Origin: Panaeolus papilionaceus
Lineage: Eukaryota; Basidiomycota; Agaricomycetes; Agaricales
Reading direction: 5' to 3'
Assembly: GCA_015501605.1 (NCBI GenBank)
Contig: JADNRZ010000016.1
Location: 1,054,001-1,118,000 of the forward strand
DNA: 64,000 nt
The notes beneath the pieces are model-generated. The model was not told the DNA's origin. It was given only the letters and a program-made list of their open reading frames with translations, and did not search any database. A program made the translations under genes and the position numbers. How positions within the stretch are numbered: position 1 is the stretch's first letter; every line of letters begins with the position of its first letter. Shown piece after piece: positions 22,207 to 32,878 of the stretch.

Positions 22207-22481
22207 ATGTCTTTGCGAAGTATGAACTGGGCTGGGGATTTTTCGCTTAAACTGGGCGCTTATGCTCAGGCCGAGGAAATGGGGATGGCCAGGAAGCGAA
22301 CAACGCGTGCCAGTGGGCGTTAAATCCATGCACTTTAGTTCTATAGCGAACTCACTGTGACTGCGCGACGGCGACGCAGGCTAAGACACAGTGCATTGCT
22401 TATAAATCACATTAATAATTCCGTTTATCTGTTGCTTCGACTACTTAGCTTACAGCCTTGCACCCGTTCATCAACCAAAAC
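22207..22481. other. Intergenic spacer, base composition switch
   Basis: No gene is seen. CpG-rich sequence to the left gives way to strongly CpG-poor sequence to the right around 22.4-22.6 kb. Confidence 0.4.
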
Positions 22482-24160
22482 ATGTCTCTTCTATCCCTTT
22501 ATCCCGAGCTTCTCTATTATCTATCTCAATATGTGTGTCCCACTGGCAGATGGCTGCATATCTACTTCAAACTAACTGCCTGATTAGCTTGGCCGCAACG
22601 AGCACAAAAGCATGCGTCTAACATGCAAAACATTCGCAGACATCTTTGCATTCATTGCAGTCAATAAAGTCACTATTGATATGACAAAGGAGAACTTCAT
22701 GGAAACAATTGATATACTGTCTGGGCAATCATCAGTGACCAACCCACCCATCCATGCTATCAGGAAGTTGACACTGGTTCATCAAGCTTACTATACTCTC
22801 TATGGTCAGCCTATGGCTGTGCCAAAAATTACAGACATCAATGGTTTTCTGAAGGCCCTCTCTTCTCTTGTTTATGTTAATGAGCTCTTGTGAGTATTCC
22901 AATACAACTGCACTCTTCTGCATAACAGAATTCCAACATTAAACCTTTGTTCTTGATTTCCCAGTTGGAAGTTAGATGCCCACAATGTTGAGCTTTCTAG
23001 CCAAATAGGGGCCATCTTTTCATCCTATCCTGAGCTCTCATCTTTGGATCTATGCCTTTCTGGATGCCCTTCAATGCCCATACTGCAGCACTTTCATAAC
23101 CTCAAGACACTCACTTATCAAGCTCACTTTTCAAAACAAGAAATGGACATGCCTAAGCATACCATCACACAAATCCTTGAGCAATCACCTGGTATTGCTG
23201 ACCTGTCCCTTACATTGCATGGTGAAACTGAAGAGTACAATGCTATTGAGCATATTTTTGGGCCATTGGCAGCATCAGGCCTACAGTTGCATCTCTATAA
23301 CATCACTCTCAAGTCCTGCAATTATCCAGTCCTGCTACTGCCACACTTCCAGCATCTCAAAGTCCTCACATTGCTATTTGTTAAATTTCGTTGTCCCTTG
23401 GAGGCACAGAAAACTCTGGATGACTTCTGGCAGAGAATGACAGACCTGCATGTGCAGCTGGAAGAAATCTTTGTTAGTCATGTGCCTGATGCTTTAGTGG
23501 GCTATCTTCAGCATTATCAGGGGCTTGAATCTTTCAGATATGACACACACAGGACCCAATTTTTGGAGGTTGAAAAGCGCAGGATGTATGGCACATGTGG
23601 TCATGACTTCTACTGCAAGGGTCTACCCACTCATTCCTCTACTCTGAGAGAGGTCAGCATTCATACTGAGTTTGAAGATGATTGGGTTTGGAGCCCTGAT
23701 ATTCAGACTGGCTTGGCAAAATGTTCTGCACTTAAACATCTTGCCATTGGTGTGACATATGCCCAGCTAGAGGCTAGCTCAGATGCTGCAACTGCAGCCA
23801 CATCCCCTAGGTCATCCCTTGTAAGTTGCCATTTCTTTGTTTTCAAATTCACAGTATCTGATTTCCCCTTAGCATCTGCTGCTTGACAGTATCACAAAAC
23901 AAAATCCTGCAGTGTGCAAATTGAAGCTACACTGGCAACTCCCAGTTGGCCCAGATTATCATCAAAGTGAAAACTATTATTCCATTATTCAGAGGATGTG
24001 GGAGATGCTTCAGAAGGGTGTAACCTCCTACACACCACCTGCTCAAATAACATCACTACCAAAAGTCTATGCCAAGTGGAAATCACATCATAGATTTAGC
24101 ACCTTTGTTGCAAGTGCTGGTCAACCAGGTCAACCACTGTCCTACAAGTTGGAAAAATAA
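22482..24160 (+). CDS. F-box-like / leucine-rich-repeat protein
   Basis: Four exons: 22482-22532, 22588-22889, 22965-23820 and 23873-24160. They join to 1497 nt, a 498-residue protein. Intron 1 carries a consensus ACTAAC branch site. The N-terminus MSLLSLYPELLYYLSQYLGR followed by MRLTCKTFADIFAFI has the spacing of a degenerate F-box (LPxEL...LRLTCK). The rest contains leucine-rich stretches such as LSSLDLCLSGCPSMPILQHF, FHNLKTLTYQAHF and FQHLKVLTLLFVKF. Such proteins act as substrate adaptors of SCF ubiquitin ligases; that role is inferred. The frame is intact although the surrounding 2 kb has only about four CpG dinucleotides. No paralog is in the window. Confidence 0.75.
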
Positions 24161-25500
24161 TAGACATAATCTTATACTTATGTATCTTACTCTGGATTCA
24201 ATGTGATTTGTGTCCAATGCTGTCTTCATGTACAGATGCCTAATAGTGAAGTCATTATTGCACCTCTCAAAATTGCCAAAATTGGTTTGATTAAGATTGC
24301 AGTATAATACTAGGCCTTTCTGCAATCACATTAGATCTAATTTATGAGATGGTCCTGGCTGACTTCTTTTAAGTTTATCTTACTAGAGTTTTGTCTGTGG
24401 CTTTGCTTCAGTGTTTATCATAATGCTTTGAATGTCTTGAAATTGTGTTTTCATCAGCAATTCTTGATGTGGCTACTGTTAAACTTGCACAATGAGACCA
24501 CTACCAGTGAAACACTGATCAGATAATATCACTATCAAGCCAAGAAACTAATATGTTATTCACAATTGATAATAGATGTGAAATAGCAATAATGCTTTGT
24601 ATAAGCCAATACTCTTGTTGTCTCCTTCCAGGACATAGTAGGAAAAGGCATCTGTTTGGTCATGTTGTGTCTGGATACTGTGAGGCATGACAACAGGTGT
24701 CCACTATATCAGCATCCAAATATTCATGACACAAACATTCAGCCACTATGGAGTGTTATATACTGTTCTGTAGCTATTTTGAATGTGAGTAAGAATCCGA
24801 AGAGAAAACTAAAATATCTTTATCCTACAATGAGAAAAATGCGAAATACTGCAGAAATGTAAGTCAAGTCTAATTCTAAGTGCCCATTTCACTATTCTAA
24901 TTGTTCCATGGGTTAATCTAATATATATAAGAGTCCATTTGAAGTGTTTTATCACTTCAATTCAACAGCTACATGGCAGGGCTGTGCACCATGACCATCA
25001 CTACAGTCCTACAGGAACTGTAATGGGTGTCCCATACTGTATTGTCACTGCTTTTTGAGCATCAAAATACAGCCATAGAGCTTATGGCCATAACCTGTAG
25101 CTTACTGTTCAGAAACAGCTGCAGACAGTTACCAACAGCTGTGACAGGTTGGTTGTTACGATAGCTTGACAGTGATGTGCTGAGTGCAGGAGAACACCAA
25201 CACAACACCAACACAACAACACAACAAACCAAAACCTCAATAGAGAGTCTAAGGTTCCGTTACAGGTTATGAAGGTATTTGTTGATGTCCTATCCTATGA
25301 CAGTACTGCATGTTCAAGGGGGACATTAGCAATGTCTGTTTTTGGATATAAGGTAATTACAATGTAGTGACTTTGTTGATCTGCAGACTAGCTACAACAT
25401 AATGACTGAGTGTGATCTGTAGATTGCCATGGATTTCCTACATTTTGGGTAACTACACTAAATAGTTATTTCATTAGATAGAATATAAGTGAATTAATTA
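24161..25500. other. Gene-free, AT- and TpG-rich, CpG-poor sequence
   Basis: No coding signal is supported: open frames are short and lack family features. It holds a CAA/ACAC-rich stretch near 25196-25232. It probably represents decayed repeats. Confidence 0.45.
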
Positions 25501-25509
25501 TTACTAGTA

Positions 25510-25870
25510 GGTGGGCAGGTTGGGTAGGGTGGGTTTCCGAGTGAGCGGCAGGTGAGCTGGAATGGGTGGATTGGTAGTTTTCCAAGGGAATGGGAGGGGG
25601 GTAGTGGGTAGGTTGGGGTGGGTGGGTAGTAGTGGATTGGGGTGGTTTGGGAGATTTCCGCGGAAATGGAGGGTGGTTGGGGGGTGGTTTGGGGTGAGTT
25701 TATTGTAGTGTATTAGGTTGGAGTGGGCACATTGGGGTGGGTGGGTAGTAGTGGAATAGGGTGGATTAGTAGATTTCTGTGGAAATGGGAGGGGAGAGGG
25801 GGGGGGGTGGTTTGGGGTGAGTTTATTGTAGTGGATTCAGTTGGATTAGATGAATTTACGAGGGAATGGG
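25510..25870 (+). repeat. G-rich tandem repeat (about 119-bp unit)
   Basis: The segment starting TTGGGGTGGGTGGGTAGTAG recurs about 119 bp apart (about 25613 and 25733), with a weaker upstream copy. The plus strand has many GGG/GGGG runs within short distance, including a run of at least 10 G near 25798-25807, so G-quadruplex formation is possible. Confidence 0.7.
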
Positions 25871-25894
25871 TAGGTAGGGATGGGGGGATTTTTA

Positions 25895-26105
25895 TATTTC
25901 TGCAGAAATGGGTAAATTTAGGAATTTTTCAATGCATGGATTTTTGAATTTCCACGGAAATGGGTGAATTTTATGAATGGATTTTTTGAATTTCCGCAGA
26001 AATGGGCAAATTTAGACATTTTAAGTACATGGATTTTTGAATTTCTGTGGAAATGGGGGAATTTAGACATTTTTAAATGCATGGATTTTTTGAATTTCCC
26101 ATGTA
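25895..26105 (+). repeat. Minisatellite with palindromic ATTTCYGNGGAAAT core
   Basis: Units of roughly 40-55 bp read CATGGATTTTTGAATTTCYG, then YGGAAATGGGNGAATTTAGAC. Each is centred on a 14-bp palindrome (25896, 25948, 25990 and 26041). The same core sits in the G-rich repeat to the left (25654, 25773) and once to the right (26304). Confidence 0.75.
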
Positions 26106-26123
26106 CCCACAGGTCTTCAGCCC

Positions 26124-26227
26124 AAAATGAGCCCAAGAACATCCAAAACAGTCCAGAATTGAGGCCTTGTATTTTGAGCATATCTTGCTCAATTCTGGGC
26201 TGTTTCAGGTGCTCTTGGGCTTGTTTT
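26124..26227. repeat. Inverted repeat, 40-bp arms, 24-bp loop
   Basis: Arms 26124-26163 and 26188-26227 are complementary, with six mismatches that are all transitions. It would form a long hairpin. Confidence 0.7.
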
Positions 26228-26748
26228 GAAGCTCACAGGTACACTGAGGCTGACCCATACCCATACCTGCGCCCAACCCAACCCATAACCCATCCAGGTC
26301 ACCATTTCCGTGGAAATGATGGATTTCTGAATTTCAGTGGAATGAAGAATCTGATGTAATAAACAGAATATTGATAACATGGAAAATCTACATGCAAAGG
26401 AATCTTGAAATCCAGTAGAATGATAAGCACATAAGTGTTGAGTGGGAGAAAAAGTGCACATGTCCATCTGTAGAAACAATGCCAGTATGAAGTACAAGGC
26501 TGAGAAAGGAATACTTGACTTACCTATGAACAGATATGGGTGCTATCCCTCCTAGCAAATAACCTTGAAAAGCTGACCCCTCCCTGTCAAGAACAGTGGA
26601 AACCACTTACAAAGACAAGGTATTGAGTGTCAGAAGAAGATTACATGTAATAACTGTAGACCAGGGAAACAAGATTAATGACTGAAAGACAATTGACACT
26701 GATTGAAACAGAAACAGAAACACTTAAATAGGATGAATGGTGAAACAC

Positions 26749-27153
26749 TGTCAGGGGATCTCCTGCTACCTCCTATCCTTTTCTTTATTATTGTCTCTCT
26801 GTCTCTCCTTTCCTTTATATTCCTTTCTCTATTCATCATCTGGACATACTATGGACTCATATATATTATATTACACTCTCCTTTAGTTGCCACTCATTTA
26901 TTATTTAGTTGTTGCCACTGTTTCATAGTCATTCCTTTGTGTTTCCCTTTGTTTGTTTCCAAAGGCATTGTTTGGTATCAAGGCTGATGCCAATGCCAGC
27001 TCATCACTTAAATAGCTGTTCTGCCTGGGTTTGATCCTTTACCTCTTTCTCTTTGGATCTCCCCCAGGTGAGTATACTTCCTGTATTTATGTAGAGCTGA
27101 TATATATCTTTGGATCTCCCCCAGGACTTGTGTGTGTCTGAGGTGCCCTTACA
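26749..27153 (+). mobile_element. Solo LTR of the element-2 family
   Basis: 405 bp, TGTCAGGGG...CCCTTACA, close to the LTRs at 29043 and 34895. The flanks AACAC and GGGAC do not form a clean target duplication, suggesting recombination between elements or a deletion at this site. It replaces the 3' end of the TRK gene. It contains no CpG. Confidence 0.9.
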
Positions 27154-29042
27154 GGGACATGGAGTGTTAAATAACACTGGGATAAGCATGTGGAGAGTCA
27201 TAGCAGACGACATGCCAATGGACATTTGTCGCCTGATGTGCCAGCCAACATACCAGCCGACATGTTCCCTGCGTGTCTTTAGACAATTGATATCATCTGG
27301 CTCCTCATCCTCGTCCTCAGGGGGGGGGCTCGAAAACACCAAGAGAACACTCCTCGTGGCTGACAGTCATAGTCATTAGTTCTGGGTCACTAGTCAAGGG
27401 TCTGACGTTACAGCACTCACGTGTTGGTAGACCGAATACTTATAGCGACCTAGTAGCAGGACCTGTGTTAGGTTTGTTTGAAGGTCAAAGGTTGGATTTA
27501 CCAGGTAAACCTATGATGAGAATTACAATAAGTGACAGCTTGTAAGTTCGACCAGGAATCAAAGACTTACAGTGATATACATCATCACAATGTAAAGAAA
27601 TCTGAGTGATCTCGTGAGCATTGCGCGATGAGCAATTAGGGGCTGTACACACTGCAAAGCAGGAGCCATAGAAGCCACGGGACAATGGAGAATCCTGATG
27701 CACGGGCAGCCAGGCCTTGGAAAAGTCCAGCAATTACGCGGGGTGCTGTAGGAATGGATTCATATGCTGGAAGACCAATATCTACTAGACAGTTGGGCCA
27801 TGACTCAGAATAGAGAGCGAACCCTTGGACTTACTCAAAACTAAAAAGGCTACCCATTCAATAGCACTTTAACAAGACCGATAAGTGGTTGGTGTCCATG
27901 AGGGAAAAGAGGAAAAGCTTGATGCACCTAAATATCACTAAAAAGAGTACCAGGAACCAAGTTTGATGGCTCGGGAATCTGCAGAAACATTTCGATGAGG
28001 GCATTGTAGTTGGAAGCTAAAACACCAACGAACAAGTATAAAAAACAACTAATACAGTAGTCAGTAAGCGAGTACAGGGTCATGGCGAAGCATATTTACA
28101 ACGCATCTTGGTGTTCCGAGTCCTTTGGTAGCGTCTTGTGAGTGACCCAACTATCCTAAAATGAGTGAAATGATCAAACAAGATAGTTGCTACTCACATT
28201 GTAAATCGGAAGCTTTGCACACCTTGTGATCAATTCAAAGACACAAGGCAATACTCAGTTGTGACTTACAAGATAGGCTTCATGAAATGAAAAAAGAATT
28301 AACCAAAGAAACGGTAGTTGTATCGCAAAACATACCAATGCATGGTTGCCGGCCAAAATTACAAATATTAAAGCGACTGATGAAAAGGTTTCTTAGTAAG
28401 TGTGCATTGAGCGGGTTAGGCCAGAATAGACAGACTAATCATCAGATATGCGTTCTGGAATGGCACCATGCCCCTGCGCATTCTGATTAGCTTCTTTCGA
28501 AAGAAAGATGTGTGTGCATGCTCACATATCAACAAGAGACAATCCACCTCCAGTATAGGCACCCATGACTTGGAAGAACGCAAACCTGTATGTAAAGTGA
28601 GGGGACAAAGAGACACCAGAGTAAACGTAAGAATCTAACCATGGCTTCGAAACAAGTCGTGGCTGAGCTGTAAAAACGTCGTCGTAGCTCTTGTTGAGAG
28701 TCAACCAAGGCAGGAATACAATCAGCGTGAACATTTGACAGAGGATGAAATACTGTGTTGAAATGGGAATATTTAGAGATTGCTCGATTAAAATAATGAA
28801 CGGCATACCGCTGGTACAGCATAGCTCAGCAGCCTGAGGGCTCGATACTCAGCGCCACCAACGTTCTCGAGTTGCTCATCTGACAGCGTCTCTGTGTGAA
28901 AATCAGAGTTGCGACTAACAACAAGGCCACTGAATTTGAGCCACGGGTGAGCAGATTCATCAAGTGTCAATGAGGCGGGAACTGTCATCTTTCGCTCTAG
29001 TTTTTTGTAGAGGTGGGGTGCTGCGATCCTAACAGCCGCGTG

Positions 29043-29448
29043 TGTCAGGGGATCTCCTGCTACCTCCTATTGTTTTCCTTATTATTGTCCCTCTGTCTCT
29101 CTTTCCCCCTATTTCCCTTTCTCTATTTCATTATCTGGACATACCATGGACTCATATATATTATATTACACTCTCCTTTAGTTGCCACTCATTCATCATT
29201 TAGTTGTTGCCACTGTTTCATAGTCATTCCTTTGTGTTTCCCTTTGTTTATTCCCAAAGGCATTGTTTGGCATCAAGGCTGATGCCAATGCCAGCTCATC
29301 ACTTAAATAGCTGTTCCACCTGGGTTTGATCCTTTACCTCTTTCTCTTTGGATCTCCCCCAGGTGAGTATACTTCCTGTATTTATGTAGAGCTGATATAT
29401 ATCTTTGGATCTCCCCCAGGACTTGTGTGTGTCTGAGGTGCCCTTACA
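29043..29448 (+). repeat. 5' LTR of element 2
   Basis: 406 bp containing no CG dinucleotide. A TTAAATA box lies at 29303-29309. It has an internal duplication of TCTTTGGATCTCCCCCAGG about 60 bp apart. Confidence 0.95.
29303..29345 (+). promoter_or_regulatory. LTR core promoter and predicted RNA 5' end of element 2
   Basis: TTAAATA at 29303-29309 is followed 33 nt on (29336) by ACCTCTTTCT, the sequence complementary to the primer-binding site. The spacing matches element 1. Confidence 0.5.
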
Positions 29449-29450
29449 GT

Positions 29451-29460
29451 AGAAAGAGGT
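29451..29460 (+). other. Self-priming primer-binding site of element 2
   Basis: AGAAAGAGGT, two bases after the LTR, is the reverse complement of LTR bases 29336-29345. The match is ten bases, shorter than in element 1 but in the equivalent position. Confidence 0.6.
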
Positions 29461-29578
29461 CACCTTGGAGACTGAGACTGCATACAGTCTGTTACATCCT
29501 CTGTTCTGCTTCTTCTGTTCAGCTGCATTATAGACTCTGTGCTTTCTCCCTCTCCTCTCTTCTCCCTGTCTGGCAACC

Positions 29579-32500
29579 ATGGATCCCCATACTTCACCAC
29601 CTCCAGCTGCTTCTGTCTCTCTGTCTCAGTTGCCTTCCCTGGAAGACCAGGTATCCTCCATGCTTGCTCAGCAGGAATCCCAACAGGTAGCTATCTCCCA
29701 CTTGAGGTCTTCTGTTCTTTCCTTGCTTCATTATTTTTCTTCTACTTTCAACCCCTCTCCTCTTTCTCTTTCTTCTTCCCCTTCTTCTTCTCCCTCCCTT
29801 GTTTCTTCTACTTTTCCCCCACTCCCTTCCCACTCTGTTGGACAGCTGACAGATGGGATACTACACTCTTTAAACCATGGAACTGTAGACAGAAACTTTT
29901 CTCCCCCTTCTTCTTTTCCTTTACCTAGTGTAAACATGGAACAATCTTCTTCTTCTCCTCACCCTCTTCCTTCTTCTTCTCATTTTATTAGTGTACCTAT
30001 GGAACATTCTTCTTCTTCTTCTCTTTCTTCTAGTAGTAGTCTTCCTCTTCCCCCCACCTCTATTCGGTCATCCAATAGAGTGGATCCTCCCCTCCCCACT
30101 GTCTCTTCTGGTTGCCCCAGTGGAATAGTGTCTTCCCCTCTCCTCACTGCCTCTTCTGGTTATCCTAGTGGAGTAGTGCATCCCTCTGCCCCTTCTTCTC
30201 ATCGTCTTGGGACTCCTTTGATGATTGCAGAAAAGGTTAGGCCAGCTCCTCCTCCCCGGTACGATGGTGATCGTCTCAAGGGCAAAGCCTTCTACAACTC
30301 TCTCATGGGTTACTTCAGACTTCGTCCAGATCTTTTTCCTGACGAGTCCACCATGATTAGTTGGGCCCTCATGTTCATGTCTGCTGGTCGAGCTGCTCTA
30401 TGGTCCTGCAGGATCTCTGAGCTCATCGAGGAAGGTTCCTCCCCTTATGCAACTTGGGATCACTTTGCTGAAGACTTTCGCAAAGAGTTCTTCCCCTTGC
30501 GTGAGCAGGAAACTGCTGCCCTCATCTTGGAAGGTACCTCCTACTTCCAAGGGGATCGTTCTGTTGACGATTATGTCGACTCCTTCCGTGACCTTGTTGC
30601 TGAAGCTGGCTACTCTGACCCCTCCTACATCGTGGTCAAGTTCCGTCGTGGCCTCCACCCCTCCATCACTGATCATCTCAGTAAGCGGGTAGCTTCACAT
30701 CCAGCTCATAACGATCCCTCTGGCTGGTATGAATTGGCCCGCCTTGTTGCTCTCAACTTGGCTGCTAATGACACCTTCCATCCGCAGCCTCCTCCTCCTG
30801 TGCCTAGCCCACTCTCTTCTCTTCCTCCCTCCTTCTCACATTTCCTTGACCCCTCCCCCGGTCCTTTGTCTATCCGCACCACTCATGCCCCCTTACGAAA
30901 GCCTGTGACAAGTGAAGTCTCTGTGCAAACGCCTGCACAAGCTCCACCTCTACCTTGTCCTAAAGTCGTTCTTGACTCTCGTAATCGGTATGCCCCTCTG
31001 GTTGATGAGACTCTATCTCTCCCAGATGAAGACAAGGTTCCCTCCTCTCCATCCTCCCTCCATGATCCTTCTGCTCCGCCCCGCCTACCTCGTCGCTCCA
31101 AATGGGAATGTCGTCGCCTTCCATCCTCGTGCACCATCTCTTCTCTTGCACCTGGACCTAGCTCCCTTCACCTGAAGGTTGAGATAGAGACCACTGACTC
31201 CCATGAAGCTCGATCTGTTAAGGCCTTGCTTGACACTGGCGCTACTGGTCTGTTCATCGATCGAGAGTACGTCAAGTCCAACCGAATTGCCACCAGGAAG
31301 CTCAGCCGCCCCATCCCTGTTCGTAACGTGGATGGAACGCTCAACGAGTCTGGTTCAATTACTGAGGTGGTTGACTTGATCCTCCGGTACAATGGCCACA
31401 CAGAACGTGCACTCTTCTGTGTCACAGGCTTAGGGAAGCAGAAGCTGATCATTGGATACACTTGGTTCAGGGATCACAATCCTGAAGTCAATTGGGAAAC
31501 TGGAGAAGTCAAGATGTCTCGTTGCAAGCCTAGCAGTCGATGCTTTGGTTGCAAGAAGGAACTCAATGAGGAAAAGAAGGCTGCTCGTAAGGAAGAAGCC
31601 AAGGTGAATGCCTGCCGCTCTGGTCCTGCCCCCTCTCTCACCCCTGAAGAGTCTTCCCCTGAAGATTCTGATGATCTCGAGTCCTCTGATCTGCCATTTG
31701 ATCTTGAGGAAGGTGATCGTGTCTGGGTTTCTGGCTTACTCCCTGAGGAAGCTGAAGAGCATATCAACGCTACTTCAACCATCAGTCAACGCCTGGCTGA
31801 AGGTTTCTTGCGTAACTCTGCTCCTCAACCAGAACAGACCACTCTCCCTTCCTCACCTCATGGTCCAGTGCCTGACTATCAGAGTCTCTTCCATCGTGTC
31901 TTCTCTGAAGCTGAGTTTCTTAAGCTTCCTGAGAGAAGACCTTGGGATCATGCGATTGAGCTCATTCCTGGAGCCCAACCCAAGGGATGCAAGGTTTACC
32001 CATTAAACCCTGCAGAACGTGAAGAGGCTGAGCGCTTCCTTGCTGAGAACGAGGCTCAGGGAAAGATTCGCCGCTCCAAGTCCCCCATGGCATCACCAGT
32101 CTTCTTTGTGAAGAAAAAGGATGGCTCCCTTCGTCTGGTCCAGGACTATCGCATGCTCAACGATATGACTGTGAAGAACAAGTACCCTCTCCCTCTCATC
32201 TCTGACCTTATCAACCAACTTCGTGGTGCACGCTACTTCACCAAGCTTGACATTCGTTGGGGTTTCAACAATGTCCGCATCAAAGAAGGAGATGAGTGGA
32301 AGGCTGCTTTTCGCACTCACAGAGGTCTCTTTGAACCTCTTGTCATGTTCTTTGGTCTCACCAACAGTCCTGCCACCTTCCAAACCATGATGAACGAGAT
32401 CTTCCAAGACATGATCTCTGAAGGTGTGGTTGTGGTATACCTGGATGACATCCTGATCTTCACCAAGGATATTCCTGAGCATCGAGAGGTCACTCATAGG

Positions 32501-32878
32501 GTCCTGAAGCGTCTAGAGGAACATGGTCTCTGCCTCCGCCTGGAGAAATGCGAGTTTGAGAAGACACGCATTGAGTACCTTGGGCTTATTGTTGCTGAGA
32601 ACCGAGTCGAGATGGATCCTGTCAAAGTTGCTGGAGTTGCTCAATGGCCCACCCCCACCAATAGGAAAGAAGTCCAATCTTTCCTGGGTTTTGCCAACTT
32701 CTATCGACGGTTCATCAAGGATTTCTCTCATCATGCACGTCCCCTCTTTGATCTCACCAAGAGCTCCACTGAGTTTTCCTGGTCTCCTGCTGCCGCTACT
32801 GCCTTCCAGTCCATCAAGGATGCTGTCACCTCTCCCCTGTCCTTGCCGCTCCCAATGAGATCTCCCTTTCCGGCTTGA
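29579..32878 (+). CDS. gag-pol: Gag-protease-RT polyprotein of element 2 (first part)
   Basis: 1099 residues from an ATG in the context ACCATGG. The N-terminus is Ser/Pro-rich and low-complexity (residues about 40-210), followed by a gag-like domain (APPPRYDGDRLKGKAFYNSL, EEGSSPYATWDHFAEDFRKE), without a canonical CCHC knuckle. Next come the aspartic protease (LLDTGATGLFID), then RT with FTKLDIRWGFNN and YLDD in VVYLDDILIFT, and the start of RNase H. Gag and Pol are thus fused in one frame, as in Tf1. The frame ends at TGA 32876-32878 because of base losses just before RLEADSSDFATGAVLS, which lies in another frame. Confidence 0.88.
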   Translation: MDPHTSPPPAASVSLSQLPSLEDQVSSMLAQQESQQVAISHLRSSVLSLLHYFSSTFNPSPLSLSSSPSSSPSLVSSTFPPLPSHSVGQLTDGILHSLNHGTVDRNFSPPSSFPLPSVNMEQSSSSPHPLPSSSHFISVPMEHSSSSSLSSSSSLPLPPTSIRSSNRVDPPLPTVSSGCPSGIVSSPLLTASSGYPSGVVHPSAPSSHRLGTPLMIAEKVRPAPPPRYDGDRLKGKAFYNSLMGYFRLRPDLFPDESTMISWALMFMSAGRAALWSCRISELIEEGSSPYATWDHFAEDFRKEFFPLREQETAALILEGTSYFQGDRSVDDYVDSFRDLVAEAGYSDPSYIVVKFRRGLHPSITDHLSKRVASHPAHNDPSGWYELARLVALNLAANDTFHPQPPPPVPSPLSSLPPSFSHFLDPSPGPLSIRTTHAPLRKPVTSEVSVQTPAQAPPLPCPKVVLDSRNRYAPLVDETLSLPDEDKVPSSPSSLHDPSAPPRLPRRSKWECRRLPSSCTISSLAPGPSSLHLKVEIETTDSHEARSVKALLDTGATGLFIDREYVKSNRIATRKLSRPIPVRNVDGTLNESGSITEVVDLILRYNGHTERALFCVTGLGKQKLIIGYTWFRDHNPEVNWETGEVKMSRCKPSSRCFGCKKELNEEKKAARKEEAKVNACRSGPAPSLTPEESSPEDSDDLESSDLPFDLEEGDRVWVSGLLPEEAEEHINATSTISQRLAEGFLRNSAPQPEQTTLPSSPHGPVPDYQSLFHRVFSEAEFLKLPERRPWDHAIELIPGAQPKGCKVYPLNPAEREEAERFLAENEAQGKIRRSKSPMASPVFFVKKKDGSLRLVQDYRMLNDMTVKNKYPLPLISDLINQLRGARYFTKLDIRWGFNNVRIKEGDEWKAAFRTHRGLFEPLVMFFGLTNSPATFQTMMNEIFQDMISEGVVVVYLDDILIFTKDIPEHREVTHRVLKRLEEHGLCLRLEKCEFEKTRIEYLGLIVAENRVEMDPVKVAGVAQWPTPTNRKEVQSFLGFANFYRRFIKDFSHHARPLFDLTKSSTEFSWSPAAATAFQSIKDAVTSPLSLPLPMRSPFPA

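Noticed and set aside
24344..24862. Small open frames downstream of the F-box-like gene as separate genes
   Set aside because: Short and compositionally biased, without splice structure or recognisable motifs.
25154..25264. Short TGTTACGAT...CCGTTACA segment resembling a miniature LTR of the element-1 type
   Set aside because: Flanking 5-mers (TTGGT, GGTTA) do not match, and the interior has no similarity to the LTRs. The ends alone can occur by chance.
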